64,000 nt of DNA from Camillea tinctor (lineage: Eukaryota; Ascomycota; Sordariomycetes; Xylariales; Xylariaceae), in the NCBI GenBank assembly GCA_022578605.1, contig MU394105.1, forward strand, positions 237,428 through 301,427. The letters run 5' to 3'. The first letter of the stretch is position 1. Every line of letters begins with the position of its first letter. The position numbers and the translations under genes were made by a program. The notes under the pieces were generated by a model. It was not told the origin of the DNA, made no database searches, and saw nothing but the letters and a program-made list of their open reading frames with translations. Positions 11,012 through 22,539 of this stretch are shown in pieces.

Positions 11012-12780
11012 ATGGTCTGGTACAACCGGGCCATGGGCTTCTTAGCCCTTACGGCCGTAGCACATGGTATGCAGAGATCCACCGTGCCGGTCAGCGAGCT
11101 CGAGAAACAGGTACGGCGCGTCCTCATAAAACCCATAATGTCCTCTCGGAATATGGGTATCTAGGGATGAACAGAAGCTCACAAGTTGCGTTAGATCCAA
11201 GCCAAAAACGCGCTCGTTTCTCGACAGTCGGCGACCTACCCAGAGTACAATCTGACAACCCCGATTGACCACTTCCACAACGATTCCCTGTACGAGCCTC
11301 ACTCTAATGGCACGTTCGATCTGCGATACTGGTTCGACGCGCAATTCTACAAGCCAGGCGGCCCGGTGATTGTGCTTGCAAGCGGTGAGACAGACGGCCG
11401 AGGTCGTCTGCCCTTCTTGGAGAAAGGCATTGTCTACCAGCTCGCGAAGGCGACTGGAGGCGTGGGCGTCATTCTCGAGCACCGCTACTACGGCAGCAGC
11501 ATTCCTGTCCCGGACTTCAGCACCGAGAACTTGCGATTCTTGACTACCGACCAGGCCCTCGCTGACACGGCTTACTTCGCCAAGAACGTGAAATTAGAGG
11601 GATTGGAGGATGTCGACCTCAACCCCGAGACTACGCCTTGGATCGCGTACGGCGGCTCGTACGCGGGCGCCTTCGTCGCGTTCCTCCGAAAGCTGTACCC
11701 GGACGTATACTGGGGCGCTATCTCATCGTCCGGCGTGCCAGAGGCCATCTGGGATTACTGGAAGTACTTTGAAGCTGCTGCTGTTTACGGCCCGCCTGCT
11801 TGCGTGGAAACCACGCAGAAGCTGACGCACATCGTTGACACCATTCTTCTGAGCAATGAAGAGTACGTTCCTCAGCTGCAGGAAGCGTTCGGCTTGCCTA
11901 ATGTGACGCACAAGGCGGATTTCGCCAGTGTCCTAGCGAATGGAATTTATGGGCTTCAGAGCTTGAACTGGGACCCAAGCCAGAGCAGCGATTCCTTCTT
12001 TATTTACTGCAGCAATGTCTCGTCGGACTCCGTGCTATGGCCCGCTACCGAGGAGCGTAGATCTTCCGTCGAGGAGCTTATCAAAGTCGGTGGTTACGAA
12101 GCGGAACTCGATGTGCTCGCGAACCGGATGTTGAACTTCATTGGTTATGTCAATTTGACCTCGGTATCAAGCTGTGGAGCTAACCAGGACGCCTGCTTCT
12201 CTACGTACAACCCCGAGTTTTACGCCCAGGATGACATTTCTCAGTCTTGGAGGCTCTGGCCCTACCAGTATTGCACTCAGTATGTTTACCTGATCTCCCC
12301 CCTCACTCGTGACCATGCTAACCGCGCACCAGATGGGGTTATCTCCAAACCGGAAGCGGAGTACCAGAGGACCAGCTGCCCCTGATCTCGCGAACCATCG
12401 ACATTGAATACTCAACCACGATCTGCCGTGATTCCTTCAACCTGACAGAGCCGGCCAAAGTAGATGTCATCAACAAGTACGGCGGATTTAACATCAGCTA
12501 CCCGCGGCTAGCCTTCGTCGACGGCGAATGGGACCCGTGGCGCGCAGCAGGTGTCCACGCCATCGGCCTCCCCGAGCGCGAGTCCACCACCAGCGAGCCC
12601 TACATCTTGATTGCCAAGGCCGTGCACCACTGGGACGAGAACGGTGTATTCGAAAACGAGACGACGGCCGACTTCCCGCCCGCGCCCGTCGCGGACGCCC
12701 AGAAACAGGAGAGAGAGTTTGTGCAGGAGTGGGTGAAGGAGTTCCAGCAGGCGAAGCAAGCGAAGTCCGGTAAATACTAG
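11012..12780 (+). CDS. secreted serine peptidase, family S28 (prolyl carboxypeptidase-like)
   Basis: Three exons, 11012-11110, 11195-12279 and 12333-12780, with introns of 84 and 53 bp, give 543 residues. The N-terminus (MGFLALTAVAHG) is a short signal peptide. S28 hallmarks are all present: a PVIVLASGE strand, HRYYGSS, nucleophile Ser188 in GGSYAGAF, the acid Asp462 in DGEWDPW, the base His493 or His494 in AVHHWDENG, and a conserved QYCTQWGYLQTG segment across the second intron. Members cleave after proline (Pro-Xaa carboxypeptidase or dipeptidyl-peptidase II activity), usually at acid pH in vacuoles or outside the cell. Several N-glycosylation sequons (NLT, NDS, NVT, NVS) fit a secreted enzyme. 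The next gene is a minus-strand proline iminopeptidase homologue, so two proline-directed enzymes face each other. Confidence 0.93.
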
Positions 12781-13460
12781 GAAGAAAGGCCACCTTTTGG
12801 AAACGAAAGGATTTTTCGTTTTTGATGATTTATCATGAGCTTACTAACATTTGTTTTTCTAAAAGATGTAGATACGTATGATAATGATGATGAGCTGGCC
12901 GATGAGCTGTAAATGAAAGAATGAAAAGGGGACCCGGGCCAGGCACACATTTTGCCTACCTAGTCGTAATACATAAAGAATAATTGCCATTCTTGATGTT
13001 GCTGTCCCTGAGCCGATCCGATCTGATTTCATATAACGACACCCGCGCACTCGTAAGGAACAATCGTAGCTACATGCTTTTGGTTGCCAAAACTTCTACG
13101 ACTCGAATATGAAGGTTCCCTTGGGTATCGAGCCATCTCCATCTACGACTTAAGCCTTCCTTAGCCAGCCCGGAAAGATCAGGTAGCCATGCTATTATTA
13201 GACTTGATTTTACCCCATATATTTGCGTTCAAGGTGTTTCGAGGCACTACGACCTCCACCTCGCTAGCCAGAAGAGCTATGCTATCACATCGCTCATGAA
13301 AAACTATATGTTTCCTTAAAAGATTGCTTAGAGATATTCGTAGATGGGATATGAACTCAAATACCAGGTATTTTTCATTACATTCTCAACGGGCAACTCC
13401 TACGGTTTAAGTAACTGACATCCCATCGTTGGATTCTGCAATACGGAGTTTGGAAGAAAT
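12781..13460. other. spacer between convergent peptidase genes
   Basis: About 680 bases between two convergent stop codons. It holds only 3' flanking sequence: a T-rich run near 12800-12870 and no open frame with protein-like composition. Confidence 0.5.
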
Positions 13461-14512
13461 TTAAAGCACTTCAGTGATGTCCTTCTGAGTCAGAAACTCT
13501 CCCACAACCTTCAGGATCCTCTCCCGCAACCCTCCTCCTTCTAGGTGGCACATGTGGCCGCCGTTTGGGAACGTGATCCAGCGAACCTGTGGGATGAGTT
13601 CGAAAAACGGGACTTGTGCGATATCGTGCGAAGTATCGTATTCGCCGTTGTAAATGAGGGTTGGGGTGGTGATCTTGGGAAGACGAGGGATTACAGTCCA
13701 ACTATCTAGCGATCCACTAGAGGTCAGAGGTGAAGGACCGTTCCTACATGAGTGAGAAGTTGAACCGATCTAAGGGGAAATTTAAAAAGGAAAGGTGAAA
13801 TATTCCCGGAAAATAAGGAAAGGAGCGCAACGTACATTGTGCGGTACACTGTCGTATCCTCACTCAGGTGTTTCAGAGCTGGTAGAAGCTCAGCCGGTGG
13901 AAACGGATCGGCACGACATACATGCTTTCTGTAGTAGAAATCTAACGCATTTTTATATGCGGGGCTGTCATATTCACCTTTCTCCTCAGCTTCATCAAGT
14001 GCCTTCCGCATATCAGGAGGCATCTGTTCTCTTAGCAGACGTGTACCCTGTCCGGCAAGCTCCTTGCTTGCCAGCGCGCTGGCAAGGACTAACCGCCGCA
14101 AACCCTTAGGTCGACGGGAGGCAAAAGCCGCGCCGAGCATACCGCCCCAACTTTGGCCAAGGAGGTAAAACCCGGGCCCACTGCGTAGCCCGAGGTGATC
14201 CAGCAAATTGTCTAACTCATCTTGGAACAGCTCCTCCCGCCAGAATGCTTCGTCGCCGGCTTTTTGTGGGAGATGGGTAGAGGAGGCACATCCTATCTGG
14301 TCGTAGAAAACGACCGGGAGACCATAGTCCCGCCAGAGATCTGCGAACGTGAGAAGATACTCGTGTCCAGCGCCAGGTCCCCCGTGAGCCACAACGACTG
14401 GAGGAGAACCACTGGAGAGGTCACCAATGATCTTGTAGTAGGTGAAACATGGTTCGTCAATTGATGCAATCTGGAAAGACGCTTTTCCTTCAAGTACCTG
14501 GGTTTCGACCAT
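13461..14512 (-). CDS. proline iminopeptidase-like alpha/beta hydrolase (S33)
   Basis: Reading leftwards, exon 1 is 14512-13836 and exon 2 is 13743-13461, with a 92-bp intron (donor GTACGT, acceptor ATGTAG); the product has 319 residues. The oxyanion motif HGGPG is at residues 43-47, the nucleophile elbow GQSWGG has Ser121, the acid is probably the Asp of NGEYD, and the base lies in GGHMCH near the C-terminus. The join across the intron restores the family segment MNGPSP, which supports the splice. There is no signal peptide, so it is probably cytosolic. S33 prolyl aminopeptidases remove N-terminal proline from peptides; in fungi this fold also includes peptide hydrolases tied to secondary metabolism. 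It is convergent with the S28 peptidase gene. Confidence 0.9.
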
Positions 14513-14959
14513 TGTTGTTGGAAAAGGGTTGGAAGGAAATGTGATGTGATGTAAAGTAGCGAGAATGGGACAATATTAGAAGAGCGGAGATTATATCTGT
14601 GTAGGTAAGTGTGCTATCAAAGCAAGGGACTTAAGTTTGTGCCTCTATCCAAATTACGAAGTGACGTCCTCAGGTATCTTGCTAGCTAGCCTTGCTTGCC
14701 GACAGGTATCATGCGATCAGTTTTTCAAGAGCCAAGAAATGGTGACCGGAACTGACGAGACCCTAGCGGGCACAGCTCCTTCAGCTTTCGGGCTTTGGGT
14801 TCATCTCATGCGTACTTATCAATGGACGTTGGGGGCGAAGCTGTGTAACTAACATGTGAGACCAGGGGTTTGAGAAACCATTATGCAATTTATGGTCGGC
14901 CAGAGCCTTGTCTCTCTCGATCGAAGAAACCCACGTTGTAAATAGAATGCGTCAAACTT

Positions 14960-15880
14960 ACTTCTCATTATGACCTAGTACCCCAAGAGGAATACGATAT
15001 AAGGGAGAAGGAAGACTCCCCCCATCCCATCCGAGGAACGCATCTGCCGTGGATATGGAGCTATGTTTTGATCATTCTCTGTACTGCTCTCGTGGTCTCC
15101 CTTTCCTGTAATATAATTTTCATGTACCGACTGTTTTAAGGCCATGGGAGCTTCTCGATAAGTTGCCTACCCATTTCGGTAAGATCGATAGCAATGCGAT
15201 ATACTCGACTGAGAGAGCTGACCCAGAACTGTAGCTGGCCTTCGTCGAGATGTACCAACAGAGATTCTTAGTGGTGACACCTTTGACAGCATGAATAGGA
15301 CAGTTCAAGACATTGCATGGAACCATATCGACTTAGAACCTTGGAACGGGTTTGTGGCTCTCGATGAGGATTATGCCATGGCACAAGGACTACCTCACTC
15401 TCAGCGTTGGCCGTGGGACTTGTCCAAAGGTGTTTATATCATGACCAGTTCACATGAACTCCACTGCGTTGTAAGTACCCCATCAATTAATTCCTTTTCG
15501 CTCCCCTGGGAAGAGCTCAGGTTAATGTTATCTATTTTCAGCATGTACTTCGTGACTTTGTTAATGAGCACTATGATGAAGTGCCCAAAGCGGAGCAAAA
15601 GTGGCACTATCCGCACTTAATGCACTGCTTCAATGTACTATGAGAGTCTGTGATGTATAATGCTGATGACACGCCGTTGTATATTGGGCGATTGCACAAG
15701 AATGTTCACGAAAAGTCCCCTCGCGCTGGTACTGGAACCGTGAAGATGTGTCGAGATTGGGACAGGTTGTTGGCGTGGTCTCGCTCACGAAGTGCGTGTT
15801 ACCGGCCGGTGCATTGGACTGAAGCAGGCTTCAAGGAGACTGATCGATATAAGACTTGCCCAGATGGTGCAAGACCGTAG
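14960..15880 (+). pseudogene. UstYa/DUF3328-family oxidase, broken
   Basis: Three exons can be traced: about 14960-15178, 15235-15470 and 15542-15880, with good splice sites (GTAAGA...GTAG and GTAAGT...CAG). The N-terminal exon carries a single membrane helix (SYVLIILCTALVVSLS). Exon 2 has the family block RRDVPTE...MNRT...AWNHI and the first copper/haem-like motif HELHC. Exon 3 has the second, HLMHCF, and the C-terminal CRDWDRL...RYKTCP. UstYa-type proteins oxidise or cyclise peptides in fungal RiPP pathways such as ustiloxin, and some act on other metabolites. Breaks: a TGA at 15641-15643 sits where an Arg (CGA) is expected; the frame slips by one base in the T-run at 15134-15137 between the membrane helix and PWELLDKLP; and no in-frame ATG is visible. 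The normal cysteine just after the stop (VMCNADD type) reads Tyr. All are small changes, so the loss looks recent. Confidence 0.8.
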
Positions 15881-17030
15881 GAGCAGATAGAAGTCAAGTA
15901 GCTTTAGTCAGGCACCGCGTGGGGATTCGGCCCCTAGTCGACTTATGAAATACTGTCAAATTTTATTCTTTTCCTATTTTGCGTCACAGGATTTTTAATT
16001 ATGCAAAATGACAGACGTCAACTGCCGTCTGGCAATTAGCCCATATATAGTCCGTAACATCAGTTCCATAATATTTGTGTTTCCAGATTTAGTGAAAGGT
16101 TCTAGGTTATAATTGTACGAGATCAAGACCTTAATGTACTAGTATTCATGTTTATATTTCATTTGGGTCTAGATTGACACTGTCCATACACCAGTCCCAA
16201 TATCCTATCCTATCGTTTGTTCTTAAGAGAACGCTTGTCTTTTATTAAAAGTTACAGGCGATGATGGCCCCAGGACTGTCGTCCCCCAGGTCCTCGTCCG
16301 CTCCCGAGGTCGTGGTTCGCTTGTAGTTTGCTGATATAAGTGAAGAATCAAGGAAAATTTTGTACCATTATTCTGAACGGGAGCCGGCATGGTACTGGTC
16401 ATGACAACCAGCGAGGTCAAAGAAAATAGAATGGGTGCATATAATGGCATATTGATGGGTCCTATCATTGATAGTAATTAATGGAGTTCTTTAGGTTAGG
16501 AGATCCATCTACGAGTCGGGATGCGAGTACAACTTAAGTACTATTGATATTGTTACGTTAAGATAACTCAGCAGGCCTTAGTTATTAGTTCTTAAGGTTT
16601 TTTTAGGTTTACTATCTTTTTCTTTTTTTTTTATACACACACACGCATATAGCACAATATACCATCGTGCCCAGTGCCCAGTGTGTGTCCTAGGGGGTTA
16701 TCCCCCACAGATATTCTCCCTCAGTCTAACCTCATTTTGCCAACAGACCAGATTTGCCGGAAGAAAAGCCGCTATCCGTCTATTTCACTTTTGGGAACAT
16801 TGCCAGTAGCCTCGTTGAAGACTGTTTGGATGCGTTGTCCTAGGACTCGTTTGCCAGACTCACCCCCTCAAATATGAACGCTGACTGACACGTATTCTAA
16901 GATATGTGATGGCTCACTGGTATTATGCAGGCTGAATTCTTGTCCTATTGTATGACATTACACGAAATATTAACTTGGGGTATCGGACTATTATCTAGGT
17001 GTGTCGCGTAGACCTTCACTATCCACGACT
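15881..17030. other. spacer with one tiny ORF
   Basis: AT-rich DNA without recognised genes apart from the signal-peptide-like ORF at 16223-16450 listed separately. A CA dinucleotide run occurs near 16635-16645. Confidence 0.4.
16223..16450 (-). CDS. possible small secreted peptide
   Basis: Starting at the ATG at 16450-16448, the frame opens MPLYAPILFSLTSLVVM followed by TSTMPAP. This resembles a fungal signal peptide with a short mature part of about 45-50 residues. The mature part has dibasic-like sites (RER, NKR) and no cysteines. An upstream in-frame ATG at 16466 is also possible. A good YAG acceptor (ATATCAG, about 16334) hints at an intron, but a donor cannot be fixed: GTTCAG gives 53 bp in frame, while GTACAA gives only 35 bp. 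It lies about 340 bases downstream of, and convergent with, the UstYa-family remnant. That makes a RiPP-type precursor thinkable, but there are no repeated core peptides. It could equally be a chance ORF. Confidence 0.25.
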   Translation of the reverse strand: MPLYAPILFSLTSLVVMTSTMPAPVQNNGTKFSLILHLYQQTTSEPRPRERTRTWGTTVLGPSSPVTFNKRQAFS

Positions 17031-17701
17031 TGTTACGCCTCAACCTGGTTAGTTGGTTGGAGGGTAACTATACAATACAGAATTGAGCCGCAATGACCAC
17101 TTAGTCAATATGAAAACCTTTTAGCCTCATAGTATAGAGGAGTTACTCAACACTCTGTTGTAACACAACTGGTGAGACAAAGCTAGGAAATCCCTGGGAT
17201 TCTTTCTTATTATGTATTGTGTATTATAGCGTGATATATGTACAGGGTTACAGGATCTCATGGACTCTATGTGAATTCTACATATCTGTTAGTCACATTA
17301 AAACATAAGCAGGGTGTAATATAGATAGGTAGTGTAACAGGTGCTATATCCATTATGTAGGTCAAAAACCTGGGCGGCTGTGCATTACCAAATTGGTTCC
17401 AACTTGCATGAGGATGCCCAATGGGAACCGGAAAGAATTGCGTATTCACCAATAAATACTATTGGGTAAGAAGAAAGAAGAGTTTCAGCCAGGATAGTTC
17501 TTGTACATAGAGGTAAAAACTATTACATGGTATGAGAGTATGACTACCTGTCCTTACTACTGTTTAATCTTGCGCGAGGTGTTACGACAGAGTGTTGGGC
17601 AACCCCGTTGTACCACGCGACCAAAGATTCTCACAATTATCAAGTGGTCATTGTGCCCCAATTCTGTATTATATTGTTACCCCCTTGGCTGGGGCGTGAC
17701 A
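17031..17701. mobile_element. inverted-repeat element, MITE-like or two inverted solo LTRs
   Basis: The left end (17031 onward, TGTTACGCCTCAACC) and the reverse complement of the right end (17701 leftward, TGTCACGCCCCAGCC) align over about 130-150 bases. Shared blocks include GGGTAAC, AATACAGAATTG, CAATGACCACTT, CAACACTCTGT and GTAACAC. Most differences in the shared blocks are C/T or G/A transitions, as expected after RIP. The middle (about 370 bases) is not repeated and has no transposase frame. The TGTYACGCC start is also common at LTRs of Ty3-type elements, so two solo LTRs in opposite orientation are an alternative. No clear target-site duplication was found. Confidence 0.6.
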
Positions 17702-19250
17702 GGAGGCTGCAAAACAAAAACGGATTTAGACCCCTCTATCTTAGATGCTCACCTCTACCTCATTAATTTATAGTAGATATTTGCAATGCAACCGCTGTAT
17801 TTATAGTGATAATCAAACTAGCAGCTGTAGATATTGAGGTGTCAAGTCTTTATCGTTCACATAGCCCATCGAAACTACATTCACCTCTATACTGGTTGGT
17901 TGACATCGATCCCGATTCCCGTTCGTCGGATGCGCTGCCGAGCTGAGATGCCCTGCGTACGTACCTGTGCAGCTCACATACAGAATCTCTGGTAGAAGGA
18001 TCCCTAGCGCAGTTCCTGATAGGGTGGTGCCCGGACCATCGACTGTACGGTCATGACGTCGGTGATGCTACGTTCTCCCCCACAGGTTACCAGATAAACC
18101 ACGTTCTGGAACCGACGCCTTATGTTGTGGACAAATGACTAATTACAAGTTCAACAGAAAGAAATTATGCATATGCTGTCAAATGCGCAATGCCGGTCCT
18201 GTGATATATGACATTCCCTTCCTGTCTGCGAGAGCTTGCGAGTTCCCAGTGCCCACCGCTGCGCGACCTATTTACACACGAAGACCATGAAAGGGGTGAA
18301 TGCAGGTTCGACGGGCTATGTGAACAATAAGACTTGACACTATATTCAGAATCATAAAGTGAAATTTGCAGGAGTCATCAGGGTAAATCTTGAAAACAAC
18401 CTATTAAAGCACATTTCTGCTTCCCAATTCACTCTCCCTCTGCCCCCTTATCCCTAGGTTGAACCCTAGACGTTCACTAAAGACGGGGGCCACAAAACAA
18501 GATAGTGAGTTTTAATATTAGAGCATTCTGATTGAAGCTTGTACTTGATGAATCCAAGCTTGTCTGGCACCAATAATCGGTCCTAGCTGAAAATCCCTAC
18601 CTAGGAGGTACATCCCTACGTGAAGACCACATATCAACGATTCATCATATTCTATCTCGACTATGTAGTATCATTTTCTAACTAGGTTGCATAAAATATA
18701 AACAGTCAATAATAGACTATAGGTTCGATACCCGCCAAATGGGGGATGGCATTTACTTTTGTCATACAATCTATGTGTAATAGATGCATGTATAGTACTA
18801 TCGTCCATAAGTTGATATCTACCTCAGTAAAAAGTGATCATATAAGACACAAAGACCAAATCAAAATCAATAAAAAATAAGAAAAGAAAATTCGCCTCTA
18901 TCCAAACACGTCTGCTCTATGCAAGTCTAGTTGACCGTTTTTCGTTTCCCTCTTATGCAAATGATGCCGCTGATAATCATGAGAAAAGCCATTCTAATCC
19001 CGTCTAGAAAATCGAAACCCCCTTTTTACGCTCAGGGGGTTTGGAGAAGAGGCGAGGAATAGGTACAGGGTATAATATTGTACAAAACCAACATAGGAGA
19101 ACGCTAAATATTCAAATAAGAGAAAAGGGACAAGAAAAGAGAATAAAAAATGGTAAAAGTAAAAGCTTGAAGAAGAAAGGTAAGTATAAGTAAAAAAAAA
19201 GGGGGAACGCCATTGGGGTTTCCCGCCTTTTATGGGTATATATATGTGTA
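17702..19250. other. gene-free spacer
   Basis: No protein-like frame on either strand. AT-rich with A-runs near 18870-18895 and 19190-19200. The right end is 3' flank of the minus-strand GH93-like gene. Confidence 0.5.
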
Positions 19251-20534
19251 TTACGAGCGCCGAACGGTCTTGGCCAAGGGCTTGTTGTCGCGCCCGTAGA
19301 CAGCCATGACGACGTCCTTCTCCGTCTGAAGGACGTAGGGCCACTTAGCAGTTGCCTTAGATAGGGTCATGGCGTCCTTTGTCCAGCTCATAGTGCCGTT
19401 GTCGAGGCCCTTAGAGAAGACCATCTTGATCGAGGAGCCGTCGGTCCACTAAAGAAATTGAATTATTAGCAAACGACGAAACCGCTTGATAGATAAAGAT
19501 ATGTCTTTTTTACTTACCTCTGCAGGTGAAACCTCCTGGTCCTCGTCTGTACCGAAGATGATCGCGATGTCATCGCCGATGTTGGCGATCTGAGGAGATC
19601 CCGCGTTGAAGCCCTGGCGCGCCTCGTACGCCGTGCCCCGGTTACCCCAGCTCGCGCCGTCATCGTAAGAGATCACGTAGTCAATCTTGAAATGGCCGTT
19701 CTGTCGCGACTCAAGCACGATGATGACGGCGTCGCCCTTGCTCGAGTCCTTGATGGGCACGATGTTCTGCATCCCGTCACGCCATTTCTCATCATCGGCG
19801 TGGAGATGCAGGTTCCGCGGCGGTGCCCACGTCTTGCCCCCGTCGCCGGATGTTGTCAAGAATGTCTCCTGGTTGTCGTTGGCCAGCTCACCCGAGTATG
19901 TCAGCTCGATCTTGCCGCAATTGAGGATGCGCATCGCCGGCTCCCAGACACCATTTTTCTTGTCTGGGTCGGCCTTCTGCTCGACCACGTCCGTGACGAA
20001 GTCCCAATTCTTCCCCCCATCGGCACTCTTGTACAGCGTGATACGGTAGTCCGTGTATTTTCCGTCAACCCTAGTGTGGTTCCGGATCGCGGCGAGGATC
20101 TCGCCTGATGGGATCTGAAGCAGGAACGTGTTGCCGATGTCGTTCTGAGACTTGGTGATCTGGCCCCAGGAGTCGAACGATTTGCCGCCGTTAGTGCTTC
20201 TGGTGACATCAAGAGCCGTTTCGCCCTCCACGCCTGTGCCCCTGAAAGCTCCAGCTAGGATACTCCCATCGCTAAGCTTCGCGAGTCGGGGGTAGCCACC
20301 GGCATCCATTAAAGGGGTTTCGTTCTCGCTAATCGTTATGGTAGCTTGTAGCTGCTCGTAGGTCTTTATGTCATCACGACGATCAAGAGTTACTAGAGCA
20401 TCCCGTCTCATTATCTGGCCCTGTGACTGATCTGGCGATCGCCGTAGTCCCTTCATAATTTTGGGATCCAATGGCCTCGCGGCTGCGAGTGAGACGAGGC
20501 TCAGGCAACTGATGAATAGAGTCTTTAACGCCAT
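19251..20534 (-). CDS. secreted GH93-type Asp-box glycoside hydrolase (exo-arabinanase-like)
   Basis: Reading leftwards, exon 1 is 20534-19518 and exon 2 is 19448-19251; the 69-bp intron (GTAAGT...TTTAG) is in phase 0. The product has 404 residues. It has a signal peptide (MALKTLFISCLSLVSLAAA) and a propeptide-like stretch with RR/RRD dibasic sites before residue 55. A six-bladed propeller follows, with Asp-box repeats STNGGKSF, SADGGKNW, SGDGGKTW and SYDDGASW. The NGVWEPAMR segment (Glu198) and the VLES segment (Glu275) match the two catalytic glutamates of GH93 exo-alpha-1,5-L-arabinanases, and the YPRLAKLSDGS start of the fold fits GH93 better than GH33 sialidases. The probable role is extracellular release of arabinobiose from plant-wall arabinan. 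Annotation pipelines may call it a BNR/Asp-box or sialidase protein. Confidence 0.88.
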
Positions 20535-20616
20535 GGTGATGAGATCTGATATGTGGTCGGTATGATAGCGATCGTAATGCTGACTCCATGGCTCATGATG
20601 GGAAGGGAGATACTTG

Positions 20617-20624
20617 TTATATAA
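20617..20624 (-). promoter_or_regulatory. probable TATA element of the GH93-like gene
   Basis: A perfect TTATATAA sits about 83-90 bases upstream of the ATG, a usual distance for a fungal TATA box with a short leader. Inference from sequence and position only. Confidence 0.4.
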
Positions 20625-20639
20625 GGGTGAATATCTGCT

Positions 20640-22535
20640 CGTTTTGTCTTACTCGTGGTTTTCACTATCTAGGCTAGGAGTTCGGCACGGCAGGAATGTA
20701 GGTTTCGCATACCGCCCTGAAGGATTCCTAACTAAGAACCAGGCACAACTCATCGTGGTCCCACTGACCAAGTTCATGATGGTGTGTTGTTTGAAAATCG
20801 CACTTCGCCGGTGGATGAAAAGTAGGGATACTTTTGCACGGGGTGACATCGGTACCTGTTGCGCCCCATTTAGTTTGCAAGTCTCCATTAGCATGTGGTG
20901 CCGTATAATTTGATCCCAGGATTCTTTTAGGATCTGCACGGTTATGGCTATGCCATCGATTCATACCTAGCCTAACTGTCCGCTATCGACGCTTACTGCG
21001 TATTCTAGTTGAAGCGCCTCATAACTACATACATTAGAAGAGCGCTCAACTAGCTAGGAGGTTTTCCTCAAAACGTGGCTGTGAAGGGGGAGTTTAGGGT
21101 GTAATTGGCTCTACTAGATTGAATTAGTCTAGACACTCTCCTCTTACCCACATCGGTCATATCATTGATTTTTCATCTGGATACACGGTGTTAACTCAGG
21201 ACACTTGCATACCATAGACAATAATTCGATATTAGAAGGAATTGTCTCGGCAACAAGCCAGGAGGTGAACATAGGGATCCGAGTCCTCGAAGGCTGACCC
21301 AGCATTAGAATTATACAACCTGAAGGCACGATAGGAAGTGCTTGGCATTGCGACAGACTAAATATGTGGTTGAATTTCACAGACACAATCTTTTGATATC
21401 GAAAAAGGGCCGACAAGGATAGGATAGATCCAGAACCCGCGCTGCTGGCATTGGGTCACATCGTGCTCAAGTGCCGTACACTACAATAAGTCAAATCACT
21501 GCGTAACCAGCACCTCAATCATCAAATCATTTACCTTTTTAAGTGCCTGCTATTAGCTAATCATAATAGTATACTAAAAAAAGAAACATAGAAAAGTCTA
21601 CGAGCTACAACTATATAGTCAAGTCGACCTAAAATAGCTAGGGGGTAGGAAATGATAAGGGGGCCCATATTTATCCTGTTCCTCAGTCATTGTGAGAAGA
21701 ACTAAAGCAAGTCGCATTAAATGCGTTGGCATTGATATCTTGGGCTCTTATAATGTAAAAATCTGCCTAGGCAAGTATTACGCTTCTTCACAACGCGTTG
21801 GCACAATTCTCATGTACGTGATATGCATTCAAGTCCCATGAACCACTTAACGATTATCGAGAGATATACCAATAGGTAGGTAGTCCTATATCCACTTATA
21901 CCCACTATATAGTGTAATAATTTATGTAACCTGAACCACATCTTTATAGTGCAGTGTCTGGCGGTTTTAAGGCAGTATGGAGGGTAACATCGAAAGGACC
22001 ATGGCTCTTGGACTGCAACATCTGTGGAGAAGGACTGTTCTATAATCTAGTAGAAGATCGGGAATATCACCATCTCAGGCGCCCTTTGACGGAAACATAA
22101 GTCCCTACTTTATTTTGGGCGAGGGGGACTAGTTGATCCTTCAAGTTGTACTGAGCCACGAGAAGAGATAACTAGGGTACTAAAAAACTTGGCGGTGAGA
22201 TTTATCAGGTCCAGTTCAGCCCTACGCCGTCAACATGCTGGCTAGCGCGAACATTGAATACTTTTTTGGTAATTATTTCTTGGCTGACATGCCGACTTGT
22301 CCAGGTTTTTCAGTATGCATGACATGCATAACCAAATTGTGGGAGTCTAGTAGATTCCTTCATTTATCCTAGAGTTGATAGTACGCTGAGTTGTAAACTC
22401 AAATTTCTACAGATGTTCCCCAAACTGATCCTCACGAGAGACCCCTTCCCTCTAGGAGTTTTACTAATCTGAATCACTGGTTTTACCTCTCTCCTACATC
22501 CTTGTCATGTCAGCGAACACACATAGACATGAATG
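20640..22535. other. gene-free spacer
   Basis: About 1.9 kb with no recognised gene on either strand. The region upstream of 20640 is probably GH93 promoter; the rest is AT-rich with scattered TAGGTA motifs. Confidence 0.5.
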
Positions 22536-22539
22536 AACT

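Noticed and set aside
19692..20108. Plus-strand frames opposite the GH93-like gene
   Set aside because: Antisense shadows; the minus strand carries the full conserved protein.
19251..20534. GH33 sialidase call for the Asp-box protein
   Set aside because: Asp boxes are shared, but the NGVWEP and VLES glutamate segments and YPRLAKLSDG start fit GH93 better; no sialidase arginine triad could be assigned.
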